Assembly: GCA_963789005.1 (NCBI GenBank)
Contig: CAWBIZ010000005.1
Span: 372,001 to 436,000, forward strand
DNA from: DASSUW01 sp963789005
GTDB taxonomy: Bacteria > Actinomycetota > Thermoleophilia > Solirubrobacterales > Solirubrobacteraceae
DNA length: 64,000 bases
Reading direction: 5' to 3'
Positions 16,091 to 24,707 of the stretch are shown here, piece after piece. Below the pieces are notes generated by a model that made no database searches, was not told the DNA's origin, and worked only from the letters and a program-made list of their open reading frames with translations. The position numbers and the translations under genes are program-made. Positions within the stretch are counted from its first letter, which is position 1. The number at the start of each line of letters is the position of its first letter.

Positions 16091-18537
16091 GGGTCCCCGT
16101 CCTCTGGCTCGAGGACTACTGCGACGCCGGGCTCAGCACCTACGACCTCGAGCACCGGCTGACGATGACCGGCACGAAGGTCGAGGCCGTCCACCGCCAC
16201 GGCGTCGACGCGCTCGAGCACTTCGCGGTCGGCCGCGTGCTGAGCGCCGAGCGCCACCCGGACGCCGACCGGCTCACGGTCTGCTCGGTCGAGGTGGGCG
16301 ACGGCGACGTCCGCCAGATCGTCTGTGGCGCCCCGAACGTGGCTGCCGGCCAGATCGTCGCGGTCGCGGGAGCCGGGGCGATCATGCCCGACGGCACGCG
16401 GCTCAAGCGGGCGAAGCTGCGCGGCGTCGAGTCGAACGGGATGATCCTCGCCGAGGACGAGCTCGCGATCGGCCCCGACCACGACGGGATCATGGTGCTC
16501 GACCCGGCGCTCGCGCCCGGCACGCCGCTGGCCGACGTGCTGCCGATCGCCACCGACGTGCTCGAGCTCGAGATCACGCCCAACCGGCCCGACTGCCTCG
16601 GCGTCTATGGCGTGGCGCGCGAGGTCCACGCAGCCACCGGCGCCCCGCTCGCCCCTCCGCCGTGGCGCGAGGATCCCGGCACGCCCGGCGAGGTCGGCGG
16701 CGTGCGGATCGAGGTCGAGGACCCCGACCTGTGCCCGCGCTTCACCGCGCGGCTGTTCGAGGACGTGACCATCGGCCCGTCGCCCGAGTGGCTGAAGGCC
16801 CGGCTCTCCGCCGCCGGCATGCGGCCGATCAACAACGTCGTCGACATCACCAACTTCGTGATGCTGGTCAGCGGCCAGCCGATGCACGCGTTCGACTTCG
16901 ACCTCGTGGCCGGCGGCCACCTGGTGGTGCGGCGCGCGCGCGAGGGCGAGAGCATGACCACGCTCGACGACGTCGAGCGCGCCTTCGATCCCGACACGCT
17001 GATCATCGCCGACGACGAAGGTCCGACGTCGATCGCCGGGATCATGGGCGGCGAGCGCTCGGAGGTCCGCGAGACGACCACGCGCGTGCTGATGGAGGCG
17101 GCGACCTGGAACGGGCCGAACATCCAGCGCACGTCGACGCGGCTCGGCCTGCGGTCGGAGGCCTCGGGGCGGTTCGAGAAGGGCCTGCAGGTCGAGCAGG
17201 GGATGGACGGCCAAGGGCTGGCCGCGATCCTGATGATCGAGCTGACCGGCGCCCGGCTCGTCCCCGGCACCGTCGACGTCGGTGGTCCTGGCCCGCCGCC
17301 GCGGGTGATCCACCTGCGGGACGCCCGGGTCGAGCGGCTGCTGGGCACCGCGATCCCCCGCGACGAGAGCGTCGAGATCCTGCGCGCGCTCGAGTTCGAC
17401 GTGGCCGAGGGGTCAGACCCCTTGGGTCAGGTCGACGCAAGGGGTCTGACCCCAGGGCTTGACGCCGCGGTGCCGTATTTCCGGCGCGACGACGTCACCC
17501 GCGAGGCCGATCTCGTGGAGGAGGTCGCGCGCCTGTGGGGGCTGGAGAAGCTGCCGGCGACGCTGCCGTCGCGGCGCGGAGCGGTCGGCGTCCTGACGCC
17601 CGAGCAGCGCTTGCGCCGCCGCGCCGAGGACGCCCTGACCGGGCTCGGGCTGTCCGAGATGGTGGGGTGGAGCTTCGCCGCGCCCGACCTCGTCGATCGC
17701 CTCCGGATCCCGCCCGCCGACCCGCGCCACGCCGTCGTCACCGTGCGCAACCCGATGTCCGAGGACCAGTCGGTGCTCCGGACGACGCTGCTCGGCTCCC
17801 TGCTCGAGGGGGCGCGGCTCAACCGCGCGCGCGGGATGCCCGACGTGCGGCTGTTCGAGCTGGGGGCGATCTACTTCGACCGCGAGCGCCCGGGCGAGCG
17901 GCGGCCCGAGCCGCTGCCCGACGAGCGGCGCCGGCTCGGCGCCGTGCTCGCCGGCACGCTGCGTCCGCCCACCTGGCGCGAGGACGACCCGCCGCAGGCC
18001 GACTTCTTCGCGGCCAAGGCGGTGCTGGCCGGCCTGCTCGACACGCTGCGCGTGCCGTGGCGGGTGGAGCGCGGCGGCGAGCCGTTCCTGCACCCCGGCC
18101 GGGCCGCGCGTGTGCTCGTGGACGAGAAGGCGGCCGGCTGGCTCGGCGAGCTGCATCCGGCGGTCGCGCGCGCGTGGGACCTCGAGGGCGGCGCCGCCTT
18201 CGAGCTCGACCTCGACGCGCTCGAGCGCGCCGCCGTGCACGTCCCGCGCTACCGGGACCTGACCTCCTACCCGGCCGTGCTGCAGGACCGGGCGTGGTGG
18301 TTCGCGCCCGACGTCGCCGCCGCCGACGTGCTCGCCACCGTGCGCGAGGCCGGCGGTCCGCTCCTGCGCGAGGCCGAGGTCTTCGACGTCTACCCCGCGG
18401 ACGATCGCGTGTCGCTCGCCGTCCGGCTGCGCTTCCGCGCCGACGACCGCACGCTCACCGACGAGGAGGTCGCGCAGCGGCGCGCGAAGATCGACGCCGC
18501 CGTCGCCGAGCGCCTCGGGGGCGAGCCGCGTGGCTGA
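16087..18537 (+). CDS. pheT: Phenylalanyl-tRNA synthetase beta subunit
   Basis: 816 residues. The order is: N-terminal OB-fold tRNA-binding domain (about 40-150, with HPDADRLTVCSVEVGDG), the B3/B4 region with GMRPINNVVDITNFVML and GQPMHAFDFD, B5, the catalytic-like core (YFRRDDVTREADLVEEVARL, then NPMSEDQSVLRTTLLGSLLE) and a C-terminal ferredoxin-like anticodon-binding domain (RYRDLTSYPAVLQDRAWWFA). Residues about 441-455 within B5 are encoded by an inserted palindromic element (17409-17453), kept in frame. The ATG overlaps pheS by 4 nt and the end overlaps argC by 8 nt, so the arginine genes are probably transcribed with pheST. Confidence 0.96.
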   Translation: MRVPVLWLEDYCDAGLSTYDLEHRLTMTGTKVEAVHRHGVDALEHFAVGRVLSAERHPDADRLTVCSVEVGDGDVRQIVCGAPNVAAGQIVAVAGAGAIMPDGTRLKRAKLRGVESNGMILAEDELAIGPDHDGIMVLDPALAPGTPLADVLPIATDVLELEITPNRPDCLGVYGVAREVHAATGAPLAPPPWREDPGTPGEVGGVRIEVEDPDLCPRFTARLFEDVTIGPSPEWLKARLSAAGMRPINNVVDITNFVMLVSGQPMHAFDFDLVAGGHLVVRRAREGESMTTLDDVERAFDPDTLIIADDEGPTSIAGIMGGERSEVRETTTRVLMEAATWNGPNIQRTSTRLGLRSEASGRFEKGLQVEQGMDGQGLAAILMIELTGARLVPGTVDVGGPGPPPRVIHLRDARVERLLGTAIPRDESVEILRALEFDVAEGSDPLGQVDARGLTPGLDAAVPYFRRDDVTREADLVEEVARLWGLEKLPATLPSRRGAVGVLTPEQRLRRRAEDALTGLGLSEMVGWSFAAPDLVDRLRIPPADPRHAVVTVRNPMSEDQSVLRTTLLGSLLEGARLNRARGMPDVRLFELGAIYFDRERPGERRPEPLPDERRRLGAVLAGTLRPPTWREDDPPQADFFAAKAVLAGLLDTLRVPWRVERGGEPFLHPGRAARVLVDEKAAGWLGELHPAVARAWDLEGGAAFELDLDALERAAVHVPRYRDLTSYPAVLQDRAWWFAPDVAAADVLATVREAGGPLLREAEVFDVYPADDRVSLAVRLRFRADDRTLTDEEVAQRRAKIDAAVAERLGGEPRG
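17409..17453. repeat. 45-bp palindromic element inserted in frame in pheT
   Basis: A perfect 16-bp inverted repeat, GGGGTCAGACCCCTTG (17409-17424) and its complement CAAGGGGTCTGACCCC (17438-17453), flanks a 13-nt loop. Total length is 45 bp, exactly 15 codons. Each arm contains a near-palindrome GGGGTCAGACCCC. It encodes roughly SDPLGQVDARGLTP between two conserved parts of the PheT B5 domain, so it looks like a REP/MITE-like insertion tolerated in a surface loop. No second copy was seen in the window. Confidence 0.75.
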
Positions 18538-19510
18538 ACGGGTCGCCGTCCTTGGCGCGGCGGGCTACGCCGGCGCGGTGGCGAGCGCCCTGCTGCACCG
18601 CCATCCGCGCTTCGAGCTCGCGCACGTGACGGCCCGCTCCGAGGCCGGCCGGCGGCTCGACGAGGTGCATCCGCGAACGCGCGTGCCGCTGACGCTCGAG
18701 ACCTACGACCCTGACCGTCATGCCGAGGTCGATGCTGCGGTGGTCGCCTACCCCCACGGCGCCGCGGCACCGGTCGTCGCCGAGCTGCGCGAGCGCGGCG
18801 TCCGGGTCGTCGACCTGTCGGCCGACTTCCGCCTCCACGACCGCGCCGTGTACGAGGACTGGTACGGCGAGCACGCCGCGCCGGCGCTGCTCGGCGACGC
18901 CGTCTACGGGTTGCCGGAGCTGCACCGGGCGCAGATCGCCGGCGCCGACCTCGTCGCCAACCCGGGCTGCTACCCGACCGCCGCGATCCTCGCGCTCGCC
19001 CCGCTCGCGCGCTCGGACCTGCTCGGCGACGTCGTGATCGACGCCAAGTCGGGCGTCAGCGGCGCCGGGCGGGAGCCGACCCACGACAAGCACTTCGTGG
19101 CCGTCGACGGGACGGTCACGCCCTACAAGGTCGGCCGCCACCGGCACACGCCGGAGATCGAGCAGGAGCTGGGCGGCGGCCTGCGCGTGACGTTCACGCC
19201 GCACCTCGTGCCGCTGTCCGACGGCGAGCTTGTGTCTTGCTACGTCACATCCACGCGGGAGGCCGACGTGCCCGCCCTGTACGCGGAGGCGTACGACGGC
19301 GAGCCGTGGGTCGAGGTGGTCGAGGGCCCGCCCGGGATGAACGAGGTCCGGGAGACGAACTACTGCCGCATCTCCGTCCATCGCGACGACCGGACCGGCC
19401 GCATCATCGTCTTCGCCACGATCGACAACCTCTGGAAGGGCACGTCATCGCAGGCGATCCAGAACCTAAATCTCATGTATGGCCGCGACGAAAGCGAAGG
19501 TCTCGGGTGA
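18530..19510 (+). CDS. argC: N-acetyl-gamma-glutamyl-phosphate reductase
   Basis: 326 residues. It shows the NADP-binding start VAVLGAAGYAGAVASALLHR, the VVDLSADFRL segment, catalytic Cys147 in NPGCYPTA, SGVSGAGREP and the C-terminal HLVPLSDGEL and NLWKGTSSQAIQNLNL motifs. It reduces N-acetylglutamyl phosphate to the semialdehyde, the third step of arginine synthesis. The GTG start lies 8 nt inside the end of pheT. It is the first of four arginine genes in order of a cyclic pathway: argC, argJ, argB, argD. Confidence 0.96.
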   Translation: MAERVAVLGAAGYAGAVASALLHRHPRFELAHVTARSEAGRRLDEVHPRTRVPLTLETYDPDRHAEVDAAVVAYPHGAAAPVVAELRERGVRVVDLSADFRLHDRAVYEDWYGEHAAPALLGDAVYGLPELHRAQIAGADLVANPGCYPTAAILALAPLARSDLLGDVVIDAKSGVSGAGREPTHDKHFVAVDGTVTPYKVGRHRHTPEIEQELGGGLRVTFTPHLVPLSDGELVSCYVTSTREADVPALYAEAYDGEPWVEVVEGPPGMNEVRETNYCRISVHRDDRTGRIIVFATIDNLWKGTSSQAIQNLNLMYGRDESEGLG

Positions 19511-19544
19511 CACAGCGGACGGGCGGCGGCGAAGGTGGCCACGC

Positions 19545-20771
19545 GTGAAGTCGCGCTGGATCGAGCTGCCCGAGCACGTCTCCGAGCTGCCCGGCGGCCT
19601 GCCGGCGGGCTTTCGGGCGGCGGGCGTGGCGTGCGGGCTCAAGCCGTCGGGCGGGCTCGACCTCGGCCTGCTCGTCTCCGACTCACCGGACACCGTCAGC
19701 GCGGCGCGCTTCACGCGCTCGGGTGTGCTCGCGGCGCCCGTCCTGCTCACCCAGGAGCGCTGCCGCCTCGGCGGGCTGCGCGCCGTGGTGGCGAACGCCG
19801 GCAACGCCAACGCCGCCACCGGCCGCCGCGGGCTCGAGGACGCCGCCCGCATGCAGGGCGCGGGCGCGATGGCCGCCGGCGTGCACGAGGAGCAGGTCGC
19901 GGTGGCCTCGACCGGGGTGATCGGCGTGCCGCTCGACACCGACAAGGTGATCCGCGGCATCGCCGACGCCCGGCGCGAGCTCGCGCCCGACGGCGACGCC
20001 GCCTTCGGCGAGTCGATACGCACCACCGACCTGTTCGCCAAGAGCGCCTCGCTCGAGGTCGAGCTCCCGTCAGGCACCGTCCGCCTGTCCGCACAGAGCA
20101 AGGGCGCCGGGATGATCTCGCCGGCCTTCGCGACCATGCTGTGCTTCGTCCAGACAGACGCCGCGCTCACCCCCGGCACCGCCGACCTGCTGCTCGGCGT
20201 CTGCGTGAAGCGCTCGTTCGACCGCATCTCCGTCGACGGGCAGCTCTCGACCAACGACACCGTGATCCTGATGGCCTCGGGCGCGAGCGGCGTCGCCGTG
20301 GTGCCGGAGTCCGAGGACGAGATCAAGTTCGGCGAGGCGCTCGACATCCTCCTGCGCCGGCTCGCGCTGATGATCGTGCGCGACGGCGAGGGCGCCCGCC
20401 GTGTCGGGCGGGTGGTGGTGCACGGCGGCCACGCCGAGACGGTCGTCCGCGCGGCGCGCGCGGTCGCCGACTCGCCGCTCGTCAAGGCCGCCCTGCACGG
20501 CGGCGACCCCAACTGGGGCCGGATCGCGCAGGCCGTCGGCGCTGCCGTCCACGACCGCGCGCCGCTCCCGCTCGACATCTGGATCGAGGACGTGCAGGTG
20601 TGCCGTGGCGGGGCGGCGATGCCGTTCGACCAGGCGGCGCTCGCGGGGGCGGTCTCGGGCGACGAGGTCGAGTACGTCGTCGGCCTGCCCGGAGAGGGCT
20701 CCGAGGCCGAGGTCTTCTTCTCCGACCTCTCGTGCGACTACGTGAAGATCAACGCGGAGTACACGACGTGA
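19545..20771 (+). CDS. argJ: Glutamate N-acetyltransferase (ornithine acetyltransferase)
   Basis: 408 residues from the GTG at 19545, which has a GAAGG element 8 nt upstream; an in-frame ATG at 19479 would add 22 residues and overlap argC. The core shows GFRAAGVACGLKPSG, RFTRSGVLAAPVLL, AVVANAGNANAATG, and the self-cleavage site KGAGMISPAFATMLCFVQTD, with Thr197 as the N-terminal nucleophile of the beta chain. The product transfers acetyl from acetylornithine to glutamate and recycles the acetyl group. Bifunctional forms also use acetyl-CoA; no argA is present in the window. The stop overlaps the argB ATG by one base. Confidence 0.95.
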   Translation: MKSRWIELPEHVSELPGGLPAGFRAAGVACGLKPSGGLDLGLLVSDSPDTVSAARFTRSGVLAAPVLLTQERCRLGGLRAVVANAGNANAATGRRGLEDAARMQGAGAMAAGVHEEQVAVASTGVIGVPLDTDKVIRGIADARRELAPDGDAAFGESIRTTDLFAKSASLEVELPSGTVRLSAQSKGAGMISPAFATMLCFVQTDAALTPGTADLLLGVCVKRSFDRISVDGQLSTNDTVILMASGASGVAVVPESEDEIKFGEALDILLRRLALMIVRDGEGARRVGRVVVHGGHAETVVRAARAVADSPLVKAALHGGDPNWGRIAQAVGAAVHDRAPLPLDIWIEDVQVCRGGAAMPFDQAALAGAVSGDEVEYVVGLPGEGSEAEVFFSDLSCDYVKINAEYTT

Positions 20772-21652
20772 TGAGCCAGCGAAGCGGCGGCGAGGCGTTT
20801 AGCCGAGACAGAATCGGAACGCTCCTCGAGGCGCTGCCGTACATCCGCGAGTTCCACGGCCGCACGGTGGTGATCAAGTACGGCGGGGCGGCGATGAGCG
20901 ACCCCGAGCTGCGCGAGGACTTCGCGCGCGACGTCGTGCTCCTCAAGTACGTCGGCATGAACCCGATCGTCGTCCACGGCGGCGGGCCGGAGATCACCCG
21001 CTACATGGAGCGGCTCGACCTGCCGGTGGAGTTCGTGGGCGGGCTGCGGGTGAGCGACGAGGCGACCGTCGAGGTGGCCAAGATGGTGCTCGTCGGCAAG
21101 GTCAACAAGGACATCGTGCAGCGGATCAACCGCCACGGCCAGCCCGGCGTGGGCCTGTCCGGGGACGACGGCGCGCTCTTCCGGGTGTCGAAGATCGGCG
21201 GGCCGGATGGGGAGGACATCGGCTTCGTGGGCCGCATCGAGCGGGTCAACGCCGGGATCATCGAGCACATCGCGGAGGACTACATCCCGGTCATCGCCTC
21301 GGTGGGAGCCGACCGCGCGGGGCGCTCGCACAACGTCAACGCCGACGAGGCGGCCGCCGCCGTCGCGCGCGCGCTCGGCGCCTACAAGGTCATCTTCCTC
21401 ACCGACGTGGCCGGCTGGCTGCGCGAGCCGTCGAACCCCGAGTCGGTGATCTCCGAGGCGGGCGCCGACGAGGTCGAGGCGGCGATGCCCGCGACCGCCG
21501 GCGGCATGCGCCCCAAGCTCCAGGCGTGTCTCGACGCCATCCACGGCGGGGTGAGCTACGCGCACATCGTCGACGGCCGCGTCCCGCACTCGGTGCTGCT
21601 CGAGCTGTTCACCGACGCCGGCCAGGGCACGAAGATCAGGCCCGCTCAGTGA
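20771..21652 (+). CDS. argB: Acetylglutamate kinase
   Basis: 293 residues of the amino acid kinase fold. Visible motifs are TVVIKYGGAAM (phosphate-binding Lys and Gly), PIVVHGGGPEITRYMERLDL, EFVGGLRVSD, VGLSGDDG, PVIASVGAD and NVNADEAAAAVARAL. The N-terminal extension before RIGTLLEALPYIREFHG resembles the N-helix of arginine-sensitive hexameric enzymes, so feedback inhibition by arginine is likely. It phosphorylates N-acetylglutamate. The gene overlaps argJ by one base (TGATG) and argD by 4 nt (GTGA). Confidence 0.96.
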   Translation: MSQRSGGEAFSRDRIGTLLEALPYIREFHGRTVVIKYGGAAMSDPELREDFARDVVLLKYVGMNPIVVHGGGPEITRYMERLDLPVEFVGGLRVSDEATVEVAKMVLVGKVNKDIVQRINRHGQPGVGLSGDDGALFRVSKIGGPDGEDIGFVGRIERVNAGIIEHIAEDYIPVIASVGADRAGRSHNVNADEAAAAVARALGAYKVIFLTDVAGWLREPSNPESVISEAGADEVEAAMPATAGGMRPKLQACLDAIHGGVSYAHIVDGRVPHSVLLELFTDAGQGTKIRPAQ

Positions 21653-22773
21653 GCGTGCTCGCGGAGACGTACGCCCGCTTCCCGGTCGAGTTCGCCTCCG
21701 GGTCGGGCGCGGTGCTGGTGGATGCCGACGGCGTCGAGTACCTCGACTTCCTCAGCGGCGTCGCCGTCTGCAACACCGGCCACTGCCACCCGCACGTCGT
21801 GCAGGCGATCCAGGACCAGGCGGCGCGGCTGATGCACGTCTCGAACCTGTACTTCAACGCGCCGATGACGCGGCTCGCCGAGCGGCTGACCGCGCGCTCG
21901 TTCGGCGAGGCCGTGTTCTTCTGCAACTCGGGCGCGGAGGCCAACGAGGCGGCGATCAAGCTCGTGCGCAAGGCGCGCCCGCGCGGCGACGTCGTGGTCT
22001 TCCACGGCGCCTTCCACGGGCGCACGTACGGCGCGCTGTCGGCCACGCCGCAGGAGTCCAAGCAGGCGCCGTTCGCCCCGCTCGTGCCGGGGTTCCGGGC
22101 GATCGCGATCGATCCCGACGCCGTGTGGGAGGCGGTCGACGAGCGCACGGCCGCGGTGCTGATGGAGCCGGTCCTCGGCGAGTCGGGCGTGCACCCGATG
22201 CCCGCCGACGTGCTGCGCGCCGCCCGCGAGGCGTGCGACGCGAAGGGCGCCGCGCTGGTGTTCGACGAGGTGCAGACCGGGATGGGCCGCACCGGAACGC
22301 TGTGGGCGCACGAGCAGGCCGGCGTGGTCCCGGACGCGATGACGCTCGCCAAGGGGCTCGGGGGCGGGATGCCGATCGGCGCGCTCGTGATCGGCTCGCG
22401 GCTGGCCGGGGTGTTCGAGCCCGGCGACCACGGCTCGACGTTCGCCGGCGGCCCGGTGGCCTGCGCGGCGGCCAACGCGGCGCTCGACGTGCTCGACGAC
22501 GAGGCGCTGCTCGCGCGCGTGCGCGAGTTGGGGGAGCGGCTGGCGGAGGGCCTGCGCGAGCTGCCGGGCGTCGTCGAGGTCCGCGCGCGCGGCCTGATGG
22601 TGGCCGCCGACGTCGAGGCCGATGCGCCCGCCGTGGCGCGCCGCGCGCTGCTCGAGCAGCGGCTCGTGATCAACGCCACCGGACCCGCCACGCTGCGCTT
22701 CCTGCCGCCGCTGGTGATCGGCGAGGCGGAGGTCGACGAGGCCCTCGCACGGGTCGCCGCTCTGCTCGGCTGA
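21649..22773 (+). CDS. argD: Acetylornithine aminotransferase
   Basis: 374 residues from the GTG at 21649, which overlaps the argB stop (GTGA). Class-III aminotransferase signatures are FLSGVAVCNTGHCHPHVV, NSGAEANEAAIKLVRKA, HGAFHGRTYGALSAT, LVFDEVQTGMGRTG and TLAKGLGGGMPIGA with the PLP Lys235. It converts acetylglutamate semialdehyde to acetylornithine. It ends the overlapping run; no argF, argR or argH follows, and argG lies 1.9 kb downstream. Confidence 0.95.
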   Translation: MSVLAETYARFPVEFASGSGAVLVDADGVEYLDFLSGVAVCNTGHCHPHVVQAIQDQAARLMHVSNLYFNAPMTRLAERLTARSFGEAVFFCNSGAEANEAAIKLVRKARPRGDVVVFHGAFHGRTYGALSATPQESKQAPFAPLVPGFRAIAIDPDAVWEAVDERTAAVLMEPVLGESGVHPMPADVLRAAREACDAKGAALVFDEVQTGMGRTGTLWAHEQAGVVPDAMTLAKGLGGGMPIGALVIGSRLAGVFEPGDHGSTFAGGPVACAAANAALDVLDDEALLARVRELGERLAEGLRELPGVVEVRARGLMVAADVEADAPAVARRALLEQRLVINATGPATLRFLPPLVIGEAEVDEALARVAALLG

Positions 22774-22790
22774 GCGGTTCCCCACCGCTC
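22772..22790 (+). terminator. Hairpin at the argD stop codon
   Basis: GAGCGGT (22772-22778) pairs perfectly with ACCGCTC (22784-22790) around a 5-nt loop. It starts within the argD stop codon. There is no clear T-run after it, so it may be a weak or factor-dependent terminator. The rest of the interval to 22927 holds no gene or tRNA that I can see. Confidence 0.4.
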
Positions 22791-22927
22791 GCTCCCTGGC
22801 CATTGGTACAGCGTGGTTGGCTCTGGGTCCGAATTTCGCCCCTGGCGAGGTTTCGTCGCACCGCTTTGCAGGTATCTGAAGTCACGGAGGAGACGGTGCG
22901 CTAGGGACCAGCGAGCGGAGGATTGTG

Positions 22928-24109
22928 GTGCGCAAGGCTTGGATGCTTCTGTCGGTGGTGACGATCGCGGGAACGATTTCCGCTACCGCGTCCGCCCAAC
23001 TCCCGCAAGTGCCGAGCGTGCCCAGCGCTCCGAGCACGCCCTCGGTGCCCAGTACTCCGCAGCTGCCCCCTGCTCCGTCGACACCGTCGGTGCCCTCCGT
23101 GCCGTCGGTGCCCTCCGCGCCCTCGGTCCCGTCGGTCCCGTCGGTCCCCAGCGTCCCCTCGGTTCCGTCCGCGCCCTCGGGTGGCGGCGGTGGCGGCGGT
23201 GGCGGCGGTTCCGTCGGCGGCACGGTCGGCGGCGCGGTCGAGACCGTCGGCGGAGCGGTCGGCGGCGCCACGGGCGGCGGGTCGTCGGGCGGCGGCGGGT
23301 CGTCGGGCGGCGGTGGCGGCGGCTCCTCGTCCGGCGGTGGCGGCGGTGGCGGCGGTGCCGGCTCGACCGGCGGCGGTGGCGGTGGCGGTGGCGGCAGCAG
23401 CGCCGGAGGCGGCGGCGCGGCTGGCTCGGCTGGCGGCGCGGCGCGCGCAGCGGCTCGCCGCGCTCGAGCCCGCCGGCGCGGCGACAGCCGGTCGGCGCGG
23501 ACGCCCGCACAGCGCCGGCGCGCGGCCACGCGACGCCTGCGGCGTGCCGTCCTTCGCTTCGACTCCTGCCTCGATGACGTTTCCACGCTGCAGCGCCGCG
23601 TGCTCCTGCTGCGCGCCGGCGTCGGCGCCGGCCCGCCGCGATCGCGCCTGCGGGTTGCCCGCCGGCTCGACCTGCGTCCGCGCCGCGTGCTGCGGCTCGA
23701 GCGCACCGGCCTGCGCAAGGTGCGCGCCCTCGCCCGCGGCGGCAGCTGTGGCGGCGGCGGCGACGGCTCCGGCACCGCGGCGGGCTCCGGGAGCTCGAGC
23801 GGCGGCGGCGACGTCACCTCGCTCGCGTCGGCGAACGGCGTGTCGACCGCGGCCGGCGCCGGCGACGTCGACACGGGCTCAGGCTCGAGCACAGGTTCAG
23901 GCTCCGGGTCGGGTAGCGGGAACGGCGAATCCGGCGGCGTGCGCGGCGAGACCGACTCGCGGCCGGGGCTGTTCGGCAACGGCGGCGTCGCCGGTCCGAG
24001 CGTGGTTCCCGGAGGCACCCCGATCATCGTCGGCATCGCGCTGATCCTGCTGGCCGCGATCGCGGGCTTCGCCGCTCCCCAGGTCAGCAGCCGCGTCCGC
24101 TCGAGCTAG
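22928..24109 (+). CDS. Exported, Gly/Pro-rich, membrane-anchored protein with a sigma-region-4-like segment
   Basis: 393 residues. GTG at 22928 is preferred over 22925 because GGAGG lies 6 nt upstream. The order is: signal peptide (MRKAWMLLSVVTIAGTISAT then ASA), a PSVPS-type repeat (about 25-85), a long Gly/Ser-rich region (85-160), an Arg-rich region, a compact segment at about 205-273, a Gly/Ser linker and a C-terminal membrane helix (about 364-385) with a short charged tail. The compact segment reads LDDVSTLQRRVLLLRAGVG, RSRLRVARRLDLRPRRVLRL and ERTGLRKVRAL. This resembles sigma-factor region 4 (LxxREpxVLxLRxGL...VAxxLxxSxxRVrxxExxALrkLR) and is flanked by two cysteines. Topology puts it outside the membrane. 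Function unknown. Confidence 0.7.
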   Translation: MRKAWMLLSVVTIAGTISATASAQLPQVPSVPSAPSTPSVPSTPQLPPAPSTPSVPSVPSVPSAPSVPSVPSVPSVPSVPSAPSGGGGGGGGGGSVGGTVGGAVETVGGAVGGATGGGSSGGGGSSGGGGGGSSSGGGGGGGGAGSTGGGGGGGGGSSAGGGGAAGSAGGAARAAARRARARRRGDSRSARTPAQRRRAATRRLRRAVLRFDSCLDDVSTLQRRVLLLRAGVGAGPPRSRLRVARRLDLRPRRVLRLERTGLRKVRALARGGSCGGGGDGSGTAAGSGSSSGGGDVTSLASANGVSTAAGAGDVDTGSGSSTGSGSGSGSGNGESGGVRGETDSRPGLFGNGGVAGPSVVPGGTPIIVGIALILLAAIAGFAAPQVSSRVRSS

Positions 24110-24155
24110 CCATGCGGACGATGCACGCGACGGCTCGGCGTGCTTGACTGAGCCG

Positions 24156-24677
24156 ATGGACGTGCACGCCGCGCTCGCGAGTCTCGATCTGCCTCGGGAC
24201 GAGGGCTACTACGCGAGCCGGATTCCGAGCGCGGACGACTCCCACGTCGGGCGCGCGATCAAGGCGTTCAGCACCGCTACGCCGCCGTGGCAGGCCGCGT
24301 TCCGCGAGGCGATCGACCCCGGCCGCGCGGACCTGCTGTGCGCGTGGAGCGAGCGGATGGCGGCGCTGGCCGTCCGGCTCGACAGCGCGCAGCCGCTCGT
24401 GCTCGGGCTCGTCGCGCTCACGCTCGCCGACGAGTCGGGCGACGGCGAGTCGCTGCTCGTCGCCCCGCTGCACCGCCGCTCCGCCGAGAAGCTCGGCGCC
24501 GACGCCTTCCGCATCTTCGACGAGGCCGCCGGCCTCACCGACCTCCCGGGCGCCCGCTGGCTCGAGGAGGCGCGCGACGCCGAGGACCAGGTCGAGGACA
24601 GCGGCTACGCGGAGGACGAGGACGAGGACGGCTTCCGCTACGTCCGCACGGTCTCCGCTCTTCGCCGGCGTTACTGA
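24156..24677 (+). CDS. Hypothetical protein, 173 aa
   Basis: The ATG at 24156 begins MDVHAALASLDLPRDEGYYA. No signal peptide or membrane helix is seen. The centre (FREAIDPGRADLLCAWSERM, AALAVRLDSAQPLVLGLVAL) is helical and well formed, and the C-terminus is strongly acidic (AEDEDEDGF) before a basic end. I do not recognise the family. An upstream TTG at 24144 would add four residues. Codon usage is as for its neighbours, so it is likely a real gene. Confidence 0.6.
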   Translation: MDVHAALASLDLPRDEGYYASRIPSADDSHVGRAIKAFSTATPPWQAAFREAIDPGRADLLCAWSERMAALAVRLDSAQPLVLGLVALTLADESGDGESLLVAPLHRRSAEKLGADAFRIFDEAAGLTDLPGARWLEEARDAEDQVEDSGYAEDEDEDGFRYVRTVSALRRRY

Positions 24678-24693
24678 GCCCACGCGCGCGTCG

Positions 24694-24699
24694 TAGGCT
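24694..24699 (+). promoter_or_regulatory. -10 box for argG (TAGGCT)
   Basis: TAGGCT ends 8 nt before the argG ATG at 24708, with no Shine-Dalgarno sequence between. It fits the leaderless start pattern seen at many genes here. Confidence 0.5.
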
Positions 24700-24707
24700 G
24701 CGCGGCG

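Noticed and set aside
19479..19544. Longer argJ starting at the ATG at 19479
   Set aside because: It would overlap argC by 32 nt and add a basic, non-conserved extension; the GTG at 19545 has a better ribosome site and fits the family start.
22800..22925. tRNA-like stretch (GGGTCCGAATTTC)
   Set aside because: No cloverleaf could be drawn: the T-arm stem does not pair and no acceptor or anticodon arm is present.
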